NCBI RefSeq assembly: GCF_036226685.1
Contig: NZ_CP109009.1
Span: 3,720,001-3,784,000, forward strand
Direction of reading: 5' to 3'
DNA length: 64,000 bases
Source of the DNA: Streptomyces sp. NBC_00690
GTDB taxonomy: Bacteria; Actinomycetota; Actinomycetes; Streptomycetales; Streptomycetaceae
The notes under the pieces are model-generated. The model was not told the DNA's origin. It ran no database searches and was given only the letters and a program-made list of their open reading frames with translations. Each line of letters begins with the position of its first letter. The stretch's first letter is position 1. Shown piece by piece: positions 44,439-52,114 of this stretch. Made by a program: the position numbers and the translations under genes.

Positions 44439-44511
44439 GCCTTCGTAGCTCAGGGGATAGAGCACCGCTCTCCTAAAGCGGGTGTCGCAGGTTCGAATCC
44501 TGCCGGGGGCA
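44439..44511 (+). tRNA. tRNA-Arg (anticodon CCT); AICE integration site
   Basis: A complete 73-nt cloverleaf: acceptor GCCTTCG/CGGGGGC, D-stem GCTC/GAGC, anticodon loop CTCCTAA (anticodon CCT, codon AGG), T-loop TTCGAAT, followed by encoded CCA. The part from the anticodon loop to the 3' end is duplicated at 55788-55830 as attR. The gene is left intact by the element. Confidence 0.95.
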
Positions 44512-44512
44512 C
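44470..44512. repeat. attL, 43-bp direct repeat within tRNA-Arg
   Basis: Exact 43-bp match to 55788-55830, running from the anticodon loop of tRNA-Arg to its 3' end. Confidence 0.95.
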
Positions 44513-44518
44513 CAGGGA

Positions 44519-44552
44519 AAAGGCCCCGGACCGATCATGGTCCGGGGCCTTT
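44519..44552. terminator. Terminator supplied by the element after tRNA-Arg
   Basis: Inverted repeat with a 14-bp stem around GATCAT (44519-44532 with 44539-44552), ending in CTTT, just inside attL. It replaces the tRNA's own terminator, now displaced to 55859, and also stops the oppositely oriented int transcript. Confidence 0.8.
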
Positions 44553-44582
44553 GACATCCACGTTTGACATCAACGTCCATGA

Positions 44583-45734
44583 TCACTGACGGTCGGGACG
44601 CCTCTTGAGCAGCCGGTCCATGTGGCTGATCGCCTCCCGCTTGGTGTCCTGGACGACATGCGTGTACACGTCCATGGTGATGCTGATCTGGCTGTGGCCG
44701 AGGATCTCCATCACGACCCGGGGAGCGACCCCGGCCGCGGTGAGGAGGGTCGCACAGCCGTGCCGTGCGTCGTGCAACCGGATGACGCGGAGGCCGGCAG
44801 ACTCGGCGACACGGGTGAAGGAGCGGTAGACGTTGCGCGGCTCGACCGGATGACCGGTGCGAGTGGCGAAGACGTACCCGCGCTCATCCCACAGCTCCGC
44901 GGCTCGTTGCTTGGCGGCAGCCTGGCGCAGCCGATGCCATCGAAGCGGCGGAACACACATCGCGGGGAGGGGCAGCGCACGACGGCGACGGTTCTTCGTC
45001 TCGTCGTTGTAGAGGACTCCGCGCCGCCGCTGGACCTGCTGCCGCACGTGGATCACGCGGTTATCCAGGTCGACATCGACCCAGCGAAGACCGACGATCT
45101 CGCCCCGGCGGAGCCCCATGGCGATCGCGAGGACGAAGGCCGCATAAAGCGGGTCCTTTCGCGACGCCGCCAGGAAGTCGAGCGTTTCATCCAGTGTCCA
45201 GGGGGTCAGCTCCCGCGTGCTGGGGCGTGGCGGCTCCACCAGCCCGGCCACGTTCCTGGCGATGAGCTCTTCCCTACAGGCCGCTGTGAGGGCCGTGCGA
45301 AGGACCCGGTGGGACTCCTTCGCCGTGGCAGCGGTCGTCTTGTTCTCCAACTGGACGAGGAAACGCCGGACGTCCCCGACGCTGAGGGATTCCAGCCGCT
45401 TCGTGCCAAGCAACGGCGCCAGGTAGAGCCGGACGTGTGCCTCGTACTTGTCGTACGTGCTGAGCTTCCGGCGAGGCTTGATGATGTTGTCCAGCCAGTA
45501 CGGCAGCCATTCGGCGAGCTTGGCCGACTTGGTCGGTACGGGGATGCCGCTGTCCACCTTGGCCAGGAGCTCCCGGCGCTTGGTGTCGCACTCCGCCCAG
45601 GTCTTGCCGTAGGCGAACTTGCGTGCGCGGGTGCCGTCCGGCTGGAGGACGTAGACGGCTGCCTGATAGCGGCCGTCCTTGCGCTTGGTGATGGTCCCCG
45701 CGCCATTCGGGTTGCGTTTGCGTTGCTGTGCCAT
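44583..45734 (-). CDS. int: Tyrosine site-specific integrase
   Basis: A 383-residue phage-type tyrosine recombinase. The N-terminal arm-binding region (NPNGAGTITKRKDGRYQAAV) and a SAM-like core-binding domain (about 60-150) precede the catalytic domain: AIAMGLRRGEIVGLRW (Arg I), LHDARHGCATLL (His-x-x-Arg), LGHSQISITMDVYTHV (third His and catalytic Tyr). It catalyses integration into tRNA-Arg(CCT) and, with Xis, excision. It overlaps the xis stop by one base and faces attL, the usual AICE arrangement. Confidence 0.93.
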   Translation of the reverse strand: MAQQRKRNPNGAGTITKRKDGRYQAAVYVLQPDGTRARKFAYGKTWAECDTKRRELLAKVDSGIPVPTKSAKLAEWLPYWLDNIIKPRRKLSTYDKYEAHVRLYLAPLLGTKRLESLSVGDVRRFLVQLENKTTAATAKESHRVLRTALTAACREELIARNVAGLVEPPRPSTRELTPWTLDETLDFLAASRKDPLYAAFVLAIAMGLRRGEIVGLRWVDVDLDNRVIHVRQQVQRRRGVLYNDETKNRRRRALPLPAMCVPPLRWHRLRQAAAKQRAAELWDERGYVFATRTGHPVEPRNVYRSFTRVAESAGLRVIRLHDARHGCATLLTAAGVAPRVVMEILGHSQISITMDVYTHVVQDTKREAISHMDRLLKRRPDRQ

Positions 45735-45916
45735 CAGGCCGCCGCCTCCAGTTCGTTGCTGATGTAGTCGCGGATGGCGCGTGCCGGGATGCGGCGGCAG
45801 CGACCGATGGTGAGCGAGGGCAGCCGGCGGGAGCGGATCAGGTCGTAGACCGTGGACCGACCGAGCTTGAGCCGGGCCATGACGTCGGGAACGGTCAGCA
45901 ACTCGTCGTCAGGCAT
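45734..45916 (-). CDS. xis: Excisionase, MerR-like HTH
   Basis: A 60-residue winged-HTH excisionase of the MerR/Xis type: LLTVPDVMARLKLGRSTVYD is the recognition helix, followed by IRSRRLPSLTIGRCRRIPA. Such proteins bend DNA at att arms and switch Int to excision. The ATG at 45916 is inside the 3' end of rep, 8 bp before its stop; its stop overlaps the int start (TGATG), so rep, xis and int are coupled. Confidence 0.9.
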   Translation of the reverse strand: MPDDELLTVPDVMARLKLGRSTVYDLIRSRRLPSLTIGRCRRIPARAIRDYISNELEAAA

Positions 45917-47249
45917 GGGCCGGTTCTCCTTCCGTTCCCGGTGCGGGGGCGAGGGTGGCGGACAGCCACGTTTCGGCGGTGGTGAGGCCGGTTCCGGCGT
46001 AGGTCCAGTGGGCGAGGACGTAGGTCGTTTCCTCGCTCTGGCCTTCCGGGGTTGCTTGCAGGCGTCGCCATTCGGCACGGGCAAGGCGGAGGGTGGTGAG
46101 GGTGGTGGAGTAGTGGCGGGTTTTGGTGGAGAAGTGGCCGCGGAAGCCGAGCATGTGGGCCCAGGCTCGGAGGCGTAGTTCTGCGAGGTCTTTGCGTGCG
46201 CCGAGGGTCCAGCAGGTGCGGATCATGCGGCGTGCGTGGTCGGTCAGGTCGAGTTGGGCAAGCTCGGCGACGAAGCGCAACGGTCGGTCGAGGGTGCCCG
46301 TCGCGGTCTCGGCGCCCTTGGTCGCGTACTTGGCGATATAGGCGGCGACCGCACGATCAGTCAGCTCACCCCCGGTGAAGTCATTGCTGCGGATGGTGCG
46401 GACATCGAGTTGCCGACCGAACGCGAACCGGTGCACGCGTCCGTCGACCACCGGCCCGGAGACCTTTGCCGAGCGGGCAGCGGCCTGGATCGCGTCGGTG
46501 AGGAGATCAGCGGTAGCCCAGGCAGGTGCTGGAGTGCTCCCACCGTCCGGGCCATCGAGGCGGATCACGGCATGGAAGTGCACAGCCCCGCGCCGCTGGT
46601 ACTCGGCAACCTTGGCAAACGACACCCGGGCCACGTACCGGAAGTCCCGTTGAGTGAGCCCGGCCCGCTTGGCGATCTCCCGCCGCAGGTAGATCGAGAA
46701 CCGCCGCCACAACATCCCCGCATGGGCATTCCACAGCACCGCGGCTTCATAGTCGTATGTCGACGGGTTGAGCGGTGTGCCGAGGGTGGGATCGTCGGCC
46801 GGGTGGTTGGTGCCGCAGCGGCAGGCAGGGCGGCCAGTAGGCCGGTTGTGGACGGGGCCGAAGCCGGGTGCGGTGAACGTGGCGAACACCCGAGGATGCG
46901 TGGAGACCTGTTCCGGAGTGCCCTTACCGCCCCGTAGACCGGCGGTGATCAGCTGGAAGGTGTCACGCCTATACACCTCAGCACAGGCCGTACAACGAGT
47001 GGCCCGCCGGTTGTTGCACCGCACCAGCAGACTCCCCGCCGGAAAATCCGAAGAGTTCAGGCGATGCAGCACCGCACCGATCTCCCCCGTGCCTACGTCC
47101 AGTCGGTGTTCTGTGCGGTGGCCGTCGAGGCGGATCGGGTGGAGGCAGCCGCCCAGGCCGCGAAGTTGACGAGCCAGAGCGGGCAGAGTGCCGAAGGTAG
47201 CGAGTGCGCCCAGTTCCTTCAGTGGGACCGAGGTGGTTCCGGTAGTAAT
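45909..47249 (-). CDS. repSA: RepSA-like rolling-circle replication initiator
   Basis: About 446 residues, typical of AICE replication initiators. It has a zinc-finger-like CNNRRATRCTACAEVYRRDT block (about 78-97), an ATFTAPGFGPVHNRP segment, RRFSIYLRREIAKRAG, a GAVHFHAVIRLDGPDGG block carrying the HxH metal motif of Rep proteins, and a late region with VAAYIAKYATK, the Tyr of which is the candidate nicking residue. The frame is open upstream to a GTG at 47381 without ribosome site, inside the next gene. The only start with a good ribosome site (AAGGAG, seven bases) is an ATT at 47249. Confidence 0.8.
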   Translation of the reverse strand: MTTGTTSVPLKELGALATFGTLPALARQLRGLGGCLHPIRLDGHRTEHRLDVGTGEIGAVLHRLNSSDFPAGSLLVRCNNRRATRCTACAEVYRRDTFQLITAGLRGGKGTPEQVSTHPRVFATFTAPGFGPVHNRPTGRPACRCGTNHPADDPTLGTPLNPSTYDYEAAVLWNAHAGMLWRRFSIYLRREIAKRAGLTQRDFRYVARVSFAKVAEYQRRGAVHFHAVIRLDGPDGGSTPAPAWATADLLTDAIQAAARSAKVSGPVVDGRVHRFAFGRQLDVRTIRSNDFTGGELTDRAVAAYIAKYATKGAETATGTLDRPLRFVAELAQLDLTDHARRMIRTCWTLGARKDLAELRLRAWAHMLGFRGHFSTKTRHYSTTLTTLRLARAEWRRLQATPEGQSEETTYVLAHWTYAGTGLTTAETWLSATLAPAPGTEGEPAHA

Positions 47250-47346
47250 GGTGCTTCTCCTTGTTCTGACGTGTGTGCCGGGCGAAGGGGAAGGCCCGCC
47301 GGGACGGCGGATGCTTGGCGGTATCGGTGCCGTCCCGGTGGGCCGC

Positions 47347-47544
47347 TCAGCGGCGGTCGGTGCCGTTGACGATGTCGACACCGGTTCGGGTGCCGGAGTC
47401 GATGGCGGGGGCGAGCACGGTTTCGCTGAGGTAGAAGCCGAACAGCGCGATGACGACGACGATCCAGAGGCGGACGCCGAGGAACTTGATCGCGCCCCAG
47501 GCGATGACGCCCAGGATCAGGACGAGCGGCAGGGAGACGTTCAC
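47347..47544 (-). CDS. Small membrane spread protein (SpdC-like)
   Basis: A 65-residue protein with two membrane helices: VSLPLVLILGVIAWGAIKFL and LWIVVVIALFGFYLSETVLA, and a short polar tail. Such small hydrophobic Spd proteins, encoded next to the DNA pump, help spread transferred DNA through hyphal compartments. The GTG start is seven bases after AGGAGGTC. It lies between rep and a small zinc-finger-like protein gene. Confidence 0.7.
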   Translation of the reverse strand: MNVSLPLVLILGVIAWGAIKFLGVRLWIVVVIALFGFYLSETVLAPAIDSGTRTGVDIVNGTDRR

Positions 47545-47559
47545 GGTCGGGACCTCCTG

Positions 47560-47748
47560 TCAGCGGATGGCGCAACGATGGGTTCGGGCGGCCAGCTCAG
47601 CGGCGGAGCGGGATTCGTAGTCGGCGGAGAATCCACAGCGGGGAGCCGTGCACGCTGCGGTGTGTCGTTCGCGGCCCCGGTGGTCGTACGAGGTGCCGAC
47701 GTGCACGGGCCCGATACGGGCCAGGTCACGGAAGCGTTTGGGCGCCAT
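47560..47748 (-). CDS. Mobile element transfer protein (SpdA-like)
   Basis: A 62-residue basic protein, MAPKRFRDLARIGPVHVGTS at the start, with a Cys and His pattern HTAACTAPRCGFSAD ... RTHRCAIR that could bind zinc. Small proteins of this kind, annotated as mobile element transfer or SpdA proteins, are found beside AICE rep and spd genes. The role is probably in spread or plasmid DNA handling. It overlaps no other real gene; an alternative frame on the same stretch is rejected. Confidence 0.7.
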   Translation of the reverse strand: MAPKRFRDLARIGPVHVGTSYDHRGRERHTAACTAPRCGFSADYESRSAAELAARTHRCAIR

Positions 47749-47762
47749 GGGCGGCAGTCCTT

Positions 47763-48344
47763 TCAGGTGAGTTGGGCGGTGATCCGGTCCGCGAGCGGTT
47801 GCGGGACGCCGAGGCGGGCTCGGAGCGTTGCGCCGTCGATGGGTTGGCCGGTCCGGTCCTGGTGGGCGGTGGCCACCTTCCGGGCGTGATCCAGCAGGGC
47901 AGCCGGGACAGCGGCGGAGCTTGGCTGCACATCGGGTTCCGGATCGGGCTCAGGCTCCGATTCCGCAATGGGTTGAGCAGCTTTCGGTTGGTGAGCGAGG
48001 AGAGTCCCGCCGAGGAAGGCGATCGCAGGCCACCCGGCAACGAGGATGCGGAGCCAGTCCGGCACGTCGCTGAGGTCGAGGAGTCCCGCGGTGGCGATGT
48101 TGGCGCCGAGGGAGGCCGCCAGCGCGGTGAGGAACCAGCACCACCCGGAGGCGGCGGAGTGCCCCGAGCGCAGCCGACGCCAGGCCGCCACAAGCAGGAG
48201 GTCGACCGAGATCGGGTATGCCCATGCCTTCCACCCGCCTTGTCCCGCGGCTTCGGCCAGGTCGTGCAGATGGGCGAAGGACAGTGCACCAGCGATCACG
48301 GCTTGGATCAGTACGGCGTCGATCTTGGCCAGGTGATGGCGCAT
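47763..48344 (-). CDS. DUF2637 membrane protein, SpdB-like
   Basis: A 193-residue protein with four helices of the DUF2637 type: AVLIQAVIAGALSFAHLHDLA, WAYPISVDLLLVAAWRRLR, GWCWFLTALAASLGANIATA, and ILVAGWPAIAFLGGTLLAH. A proline/glutamate linker and a C-terminal ALLDHARKVATAHQDRTGQ helix follow. DUF2637 proteins are common in Streptomyces plasmids and AICEs as spread proteins (SpdB). The ATG at 48344 follows GGAGGG. It is next to the TraB-type gene. Confidence 0.8.
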   Translation of the reverse strand: MRHHLAKIDAVLIQAVIAGALSFAHLHDLAEAAGQGGWKAWAYPISVDLLLVAAWRRLRSGHSAASGWCWFLTALAASLGANIATAGLLDLSDVPDWLRILVAGWPAIAFLGGTLLAHQPKAAQPIAESEPEPDPEPDVQPSSAAVPAALLDHARKVATAHQDRTGQPIDGATLRARLGVPQPLADRITAQLT

Positions 48345-48403
48345 GGCGGAGCCCTCCAATCGGTTTTGGGCATGGCGGGGGTAGGGAGTTGGCACGTGGG
48401 TGG

Positions 48404-49780
48404 TCAGTGGGTGACGGGCTGCGGCTTGCTCAGCGGCATCGGAGGTTGCCCGGGAATCCACGGCATGGCGGGCCGGAAGCGGCTCAGCGCAGGTAGGTCC
48501 GATGCCAGGGCGGCTGTATCGCGGCAGACGGCGGCAGCGTCCTGAAGTGCGAGGTACGGAGTACGGATGCGGGTCCATCCGCCGGAGGTGTCTCCCGCGA
48601 CAGCGAGGCCGGGGCGTTCAGGAGCGATGGAGCAGGCCGCCATGACAGCTTCAGGAGCGATGTCGCCCAAGGCCATCTTGGCGGACGCTTCATCATTGAC
48701 GCGGTGGCAGACTCGGCCGGTCAGTTGGGCCCGGAGCATGGTCGCGCCCTTGCCGAGTTCGGCGCCGAAGCGCTGCCCGCAGACTTCGAGATAGATGCCG
48801 GCCGCACGGCCGAGTTGGGCGAGCCTGATCAACTGGGTGACCATCTCGTCCCGCCGTTCTTCGTCCTTCTTGGTCGCGGTCAGGAAGAGTTCCGCCACCT
48901 CATCGACGAACAGCACGATCGGCACGGGCCGTTCATGCTCGGCCAGGCCCCAGATGTCCGAAGCTGCGCACTCTCCCGTCACGCCGGAGCTGGACCCTTG
49001 CCGAGTCTTGATGAGGTCGTACCTGTCCTCCATTTCCTGTACGAGTACGGGCAGGAGTTCGGCGGCTTCGTCAGGGTCGGTGGCCAGGGCGGAGAGCCGG
49101 GGAGCGAAGGGAGCCAGTTCGACGCCCCGCTTGCAGTCGATGCCGACGAGGGCGATCGGCTGAGTGGCGAGTCCGGCGATCAGGTTCCGCAGGTACATCG
49201 ACTTGCCCGACAGGGTCGCGCCGAGGGTGAGTTGGTGGGGAATGGTCAGGTAGTCCCGTACGAAGGGAAGGGAGTCTTCCCGCAGAGCGACCGGTACGCA
49301 CAGCGGCTTCACCGCCACGGCCTTGGGCATGCGGACGTTCCGCAGGAGGTCGAAGCCCACCAGGCGCAGTTCGACCACACCGGGCTTGACGAGGGCGACG
49401 TGCACCGCGTGGACGCCCCAGGCGTGCCGCAGTCGTTCCGCCGAAGCGGCGAGGTCCGCCGGTTCCTGGCCGGGTGCGAGCCGGACGCGGAACCGCATTC
49501 CGGTTGTGGTCGGTCTGATCAGTCCGCGCCGGGGTGGCACCGGCCGGACCTCTCGCCGGGTGGCTGCGGTGACGACCAGGACCCTCAGCCGGGACGGAGC
49601 GATCGCCAGGCCGCAGGAGTCCATGACCGACCCGTACGAGATGAGGACCCGGACGACTGAGAGTGGCAGGCCCACAACCAACCAGTACAGGGCGGGATGC
49701 CGAGTCCGGGCCCAGGCTGCCCCACCGCCGAGTGCGACGACGAGGCAGCCCAGAAGAGCGAGCGTCAGCGGACCGGGCAT
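48404..49780 (-). CDS. traB: FtsK/SpoIIIE-type DNA translocase (TraB/TraSA-like)
   Basis: A 458-residue transfer protein. Two N-terminal helices (LALLGCLVVALGGGAAWA, YWLVVGLPLSVVRVLISY) anchor it in the membrane. The motor has Walker A GATLSGKSMYLRNL (about 188-201) and Walker B IVLFVDEVAEL, then a C-terminal winged part. A single FtsK-type ATPase of this kind moves double-stranded element DNA between mating hyphae. The ATG lies two bases after the stop of the SCO3933-like gene, so the two are coupled. Confidence 0.88.
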   Translation of the reverse strand: MPGPLTLALLGCLVVALGGGAAWARTRHPALYWLVVGLPLSVVRVLISYGSVMDSCGLAIAPSRLRVLVVTAATRREVRPVPPRRGLIRPTTTGMRFRVRLAPGQEPADLAASAERLRHAWGVHAVHVALVKPGVVELRLVGFDLLRNVRMPKAVAVKPLCVPVALREDSLPFVRDYLTIPHQLTLGATLSGKSMYLRNLIAGLATQPIALVGIDCKRGVELAPFAPRLSALATDPDEAAELLPVLVQEMEDRYDLIKTRQGSSSGVTGECAASDIWGLAEHERPVPIVLFVDEVAELFLTATKKDEERRDEMVTQLIRLAQLGRAAGIYLEVCGQRFGAELGKGATMLRAQLTGRVCHRVNDEASAKMALGDIAPEAVMAACSIAPERPGLAVAGDTSGGWTRIRTPYLALQDAAAVCRDTAALASDLPALSRFRPAMPWIPGQPPMPLSKPQPVTH

Positions 49781-49781
49781 C

Positions 49782-50129
49782 TCAGACACCGGCACCGGCT
49801 GTCGCACCGGCGGTCAGCGCGGCGGCTCGGTAGGCGATGCCGTGCCGTGCCTGGCCGTTGAACACCGACTCCCACGGGCGGGCGATCAGGCCGGGCAGCG
49901 AGACGAGCCCGCCCAGGGGCAGCCCCTGTGTGATGCCGCTCTCGGGAATGGTGACGTGGACCAGAGCGGACTCACCTTCGTCGATGTAGACGACGCCGAC
50001 CTTCATCAACGCCTCACCGGTCTCGGCATCCTTGGCGATCTCGCCGGTCTGCCGGTCGCGGACCTTGGGCTCAGGAATCTCGGTCAGCAGGATCGTCGCG
50101 GTGGAGGTGTCAACACGGATGGAACGCAC
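49782..50129 (-). CDS. SCO3933-family regulatory protein
   Basis: A 115-residue beta-rich protein: IRVDTSTATILLTEIPEPKV at the start, DRQTGEIAKDAETGEALM, VGVVYIDEGESALVHVTIPE and GLPLGGLVSLPGLIARPWE. Such proteins are always found just upstream of the FtsK-type transfer gene of AICEs and are annotated as SCO3933-type regulatory proteins. Role in transfer control or DNA binding is plausible but unproven. Its promoter region contains the KorSA-type operators. Confidence 0.75.
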   Translation of the reverse strand: MRSIRVDTSTATILLTEIPEPKVRDRQTGEIAKDAETGEALMKVGVVYIDEGESALVHVTIPESGITQGLPLGGLVSLPGLIARPWESVFNGQARHGIAYRAAALTAGATAGAGV

Positions 50130-50152
50130 GGGATGTCTCCTCAGAGGTTCAC

Positions 50153-50189
50153 CTCAATGCATCTAGTCGTCTAGACAAGATGCATTGAG
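50153..50189. promoter_or_regulatory. Operator: 11-bp inverted repeat enclosing CTAGAC motif
   Basis: CTCAATGCATC (50153-50163) and GATGCATTGAG (50179-50189) are perfect 11-bp arms around a 15-bp loop that contains TAGTCGTCTAGACAA. It lies upstream of the SCO3933-like/tra genes; the TCTAGACAAGA core recurs before the korSA-like gene. Confidence 0.65.
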
Positions 50190-50237
50190 ATACAGAGTTC
50201 GGCAGGAACGAGACTCAGAGTGCCATACCTCTTGACC

Positions 50238-50254
50238 ACTCGTCTATACGAGTT
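50238..50254. promoter_or_regulatory. Second operator-like palindrome
   Basis: ACTCGTCTATACGAGTT, a palindrome with 6-bp arms (ACTCGT/ACGAGT) and the same CGTCTA core, 50 bp from the first operator; probably another site for the GntR repressor. Confidence 0.5.
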
Positions 50255-50328
50255 GGCCTTTTGGTGTGTACGAGTTCGCCGCGATCGATTCCCCGAGGGT
50301 CCGTCAGCATCCCGTGCGCGCAGGCCGG

Positions 50329-51117
50329 TTAGGTGGCGGGCAGCTGGTAGTTCAGTACGTACGCGTCCGCCGCCATGACCGTGTCGCAGACCTCCACCGC
50401 CCGTCCCTTGGTGTCGAAGGCGGTACGGATGAGATGGAAGACGGGCACACCGGCGGCCAGCCGCAGCGTCCTGACCTCCTGCGGCGAGGGCATCCGGGCC
50501 TTGATCTCTTCCTCGAAGTGGTCGAGGGTGTGGCCGAGTTCCTCCAGCCGGGCGTAGATGCCGCCAGGCCCCGGGTTGGGTTGGGCGATCGGGGTGTCGC
50601 GGGCGAGGTCGAGCGGCAGATACGAGACGGCGAACTCCACCGGCCGTCCGTCGAGCAGATAGCGACGGCGCCGAGCCAGGACCTTGCGGGGAGCTCCCAG
50701 CCGAGCGGAGATATCGGGGGTCGGGCGTTCCTCTTTGACTTCCAGGTTGTCCACTTCCGGATGACTGCCGGCCGCATCGGCCTCCACGATGAAGGCGGAC
50801 TTCCCCTGTTCCCGGTGACGACGGGCGAATCGGTCCGAGGCGAGACGACGAACCGGCGGCCGAGGCCGGACGAAGACGCCCTTGCCGTGTTCGGACGAGA
50901 CCAGGCCCTCACTCTGGAGGATGGAAAGCGCGTTGCGGACCGTCATCCGGGAGACGCTGAAATGCTCCACCAATTCGGACTCCGAGGGCAGCTTGGCCCC
51001 CTCGGCGAATCGCCCCTTGTCGATGGCTTCTCGCAGCTGATCGGCGATCTGCCGGAAGACGGCGCGGTCACTGGTGGGGTCCAGTGAGCCGAGCAGACCG
51101 GACGCTAGAGCGGACAT
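50329..51117 (-). CDS. KorSA-like GntR repressor with UTRA domain
   Basis: A 262-residue GntR/HutC-type regulator: winged HTH (LPSESELVEHFSVSRMTVRN, about 45-64), followed by a UTRA ligand domain (about 95-250: LARRRRYLLDGRPVEFAVSYLP ... AGVPVFHLIRTAFDTKGRAVE). In pSAM2, KorSA represses the transfer activator and silences conjugation; this gene occupies the same position. The ATG at 51117 has AAAGGAG five bases upstream. The TCTAGACAAGA motif upstream and in the tra promoter suggests autoregulation and control of transfer. Confidence 0.85.
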   Translation of the reverse strand: MSALASGLLGSLDPTSDRAVFRQIADQLREAIDKGRFAEGAKLPSESELVEHFSVSRMTVRNALSILQSEGLVSSEHGKGVFVRPRPPVRRLASDRFARRHREQGKSAFIVEADAAGSHPEVDNLEVKEERPTPDISARLGAPRKVLARRRRYLLDGRPVEFAVSYLPLDLARDTPIAQPNPGPGGIYARLEELGHTLDHFEEEIKARMPSPQEVRTLRLAAGVPVFHLIRTAFDTKGRAVEVCDTVMAADAYVLNYQLPAT

Positions 51118-51134
51118 GTGCACTCCTTTGGATA

Positions 51135-51145
51135 TCTAGACAAGA
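51135..51145. promoter_or_regulatory. KorSA-type operator upstream of its own gene
   Basis: TCTAGACAAGA, identical to the 11 bases at 50170-50180 in the transfer-gene operator, 18 bp upstream of the repressor start. Confidence 0.55.
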
Positions 51146-51207
51146 GGCTGAGTGCTGTTGCTACGGTGAGCAGCCTAGCCAGCCCTCCGGGACGAGGAAC
51201 GCCGAAC

Positions 51208-51642
51208 GTGACTGCTGCCGAACGCCCCCACTCCGTGAGCGTCGCCGGTGTGATCGTGGATGACCATGGTCGCGCCCTGCTGATCAAGCGACGGGACAAC
51301 GGGCACTGGGAGCCGCCCGGCGGAGTGGTCGAAGCCGGGGAGACCCTGCCCGAAGCGCTTCAGCGGGAAGTCCTGGAAGAGACCGGCATCAAGATCGAGC
51401 TTCCCGCGACCTTGACCGGCATCTACAAGAACATGACGGGCCTGATCGTCTCGCTCGTCTTCCGCTGCCGTGCCATCGAGGGCCAGCCGACCACCGGTGA
51501 CGAGACCAGGGCCTTGCGTTGGGTCACCCGCGACGAGGCGGCCGAGCTGGCCGACGAGGCGTACGCGATCCGAGTCCAGGACGCACTCGACACCATGACC
51601 CCGCCCGCCATCCGAGCCCACGACGGCGTGCGACTCATCTAG
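51208..51642 (+). CDS. Nudix hydrolase of the AICE
   Basis: A 144-residue Nudix protein. The Nudix box is GGVVEAGETLPEALQREVLEETGIKI, seen as Gly-x5-Glu followed by REVLEETG (about 48-68), preceded by LLIKRRDNGHWEPP. It hydrolyses a nucleoside diphosphate derivative. Nudix genes divergent from korSA are typical of pSAM2-like elements, in which they have been linked to control of replication and transfer. The GTG is behind AGGAA. Confidence 0.85.
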   Translation: MTAAERPHSVSVAGVIVDDHGRALLIKRRDNGHWEPPGGVVEAGETLPEALQREVLEETGIKIELPATLTGIYKNMTGLIVSLVFRCRAIEGQPTTGDETRALRWVTRDEAAELADEAYAIRVQDALDTMTPPAIRAHDGVRLI

Positions 51643-51688
51643 TACAAACCATCGGTCCATAGCCGCCCACCAGCATAAAGGAACTTGT

Positions 51689-52114
51689 ATGCACGAGTAT
51701 ATGAGTGAAATCCGAGTCTGGGGCCTCACTTGTCCAGGATTCCGAGAGGAGGTCAGCCGGGCCAGGCGCTGGACCCGCGACATCCTCAACGGCCACCCGA
51801 GCACGGACGACGTCGCAGTGATCGTCACGGAGCTGAGCGCCAACGCACTCCGGCACACCGCCAGCGGCGAGAAGAACGGCGCCTTCCACATCACACTCGC
51901 GCTCGCCGAGCACGCAGTCTTCGTCTCGGTGGCCGACGCGGGAAGCACTGACACCGTCCCGAAGGTGACGTGCGCCGATGACATGGCGGTCAGCGGTCGA
52001 GGGCTCGACATGGTCACCGCACTCGCCGACCGGGTCGCCATCCACAGCACCGGCCACGGCCACACCGTCACCGCGGAACTCCGAACGGCCCAGCCGGAGG
52101 GCCACCCATGGTGA
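51689..52114 (+). CDS. RsbW-like ATP-binding protein (anti-sigma type)
   Basis: A 141-residue GHKL-fold protein: VIVTELSANALRHTASGEKN is the N-box with the Asn-x-x-x-His pattern, VADAGSTDTVP the G1 box, and SGRGLDMVTALADR the G2 box. These small histidine-kinase-like ATPases act as anti-sigma factors or partners of regulatory proteins. It starts a three-gene plus-strand unit with the two small YWCE-type genes. No partner sigma is seen in the element. Confidence 0.8.
   Translation: MHEYMSEIRVWGLTCPGFREEVSRARRWTRDILNGHPSTDDVAVIVTELSANALRHTASGEKNGAFHITLALAEHAVFVSVADAGSTDTVPKVTCADDMAVSGRGLDMVTALADRVAIHSTGHGHTVTAELRTAQPEGHPW

Noticed and set aside
47541..47748. Alternative frames for the SpdA-like gene
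   Set aside because: The overlapping frame at 47541-47729 is Thr/Pro-rich with no Cys/His pattern, while 47560-47748 fits known AICE transfer proteins.
50160..51145. CRISPR-like repeats in the AICE
   Set aside because: The repeated motif is an 11-bp operator with irregular spacing; there is no spacer array, nor cas genes anywhere in the window.
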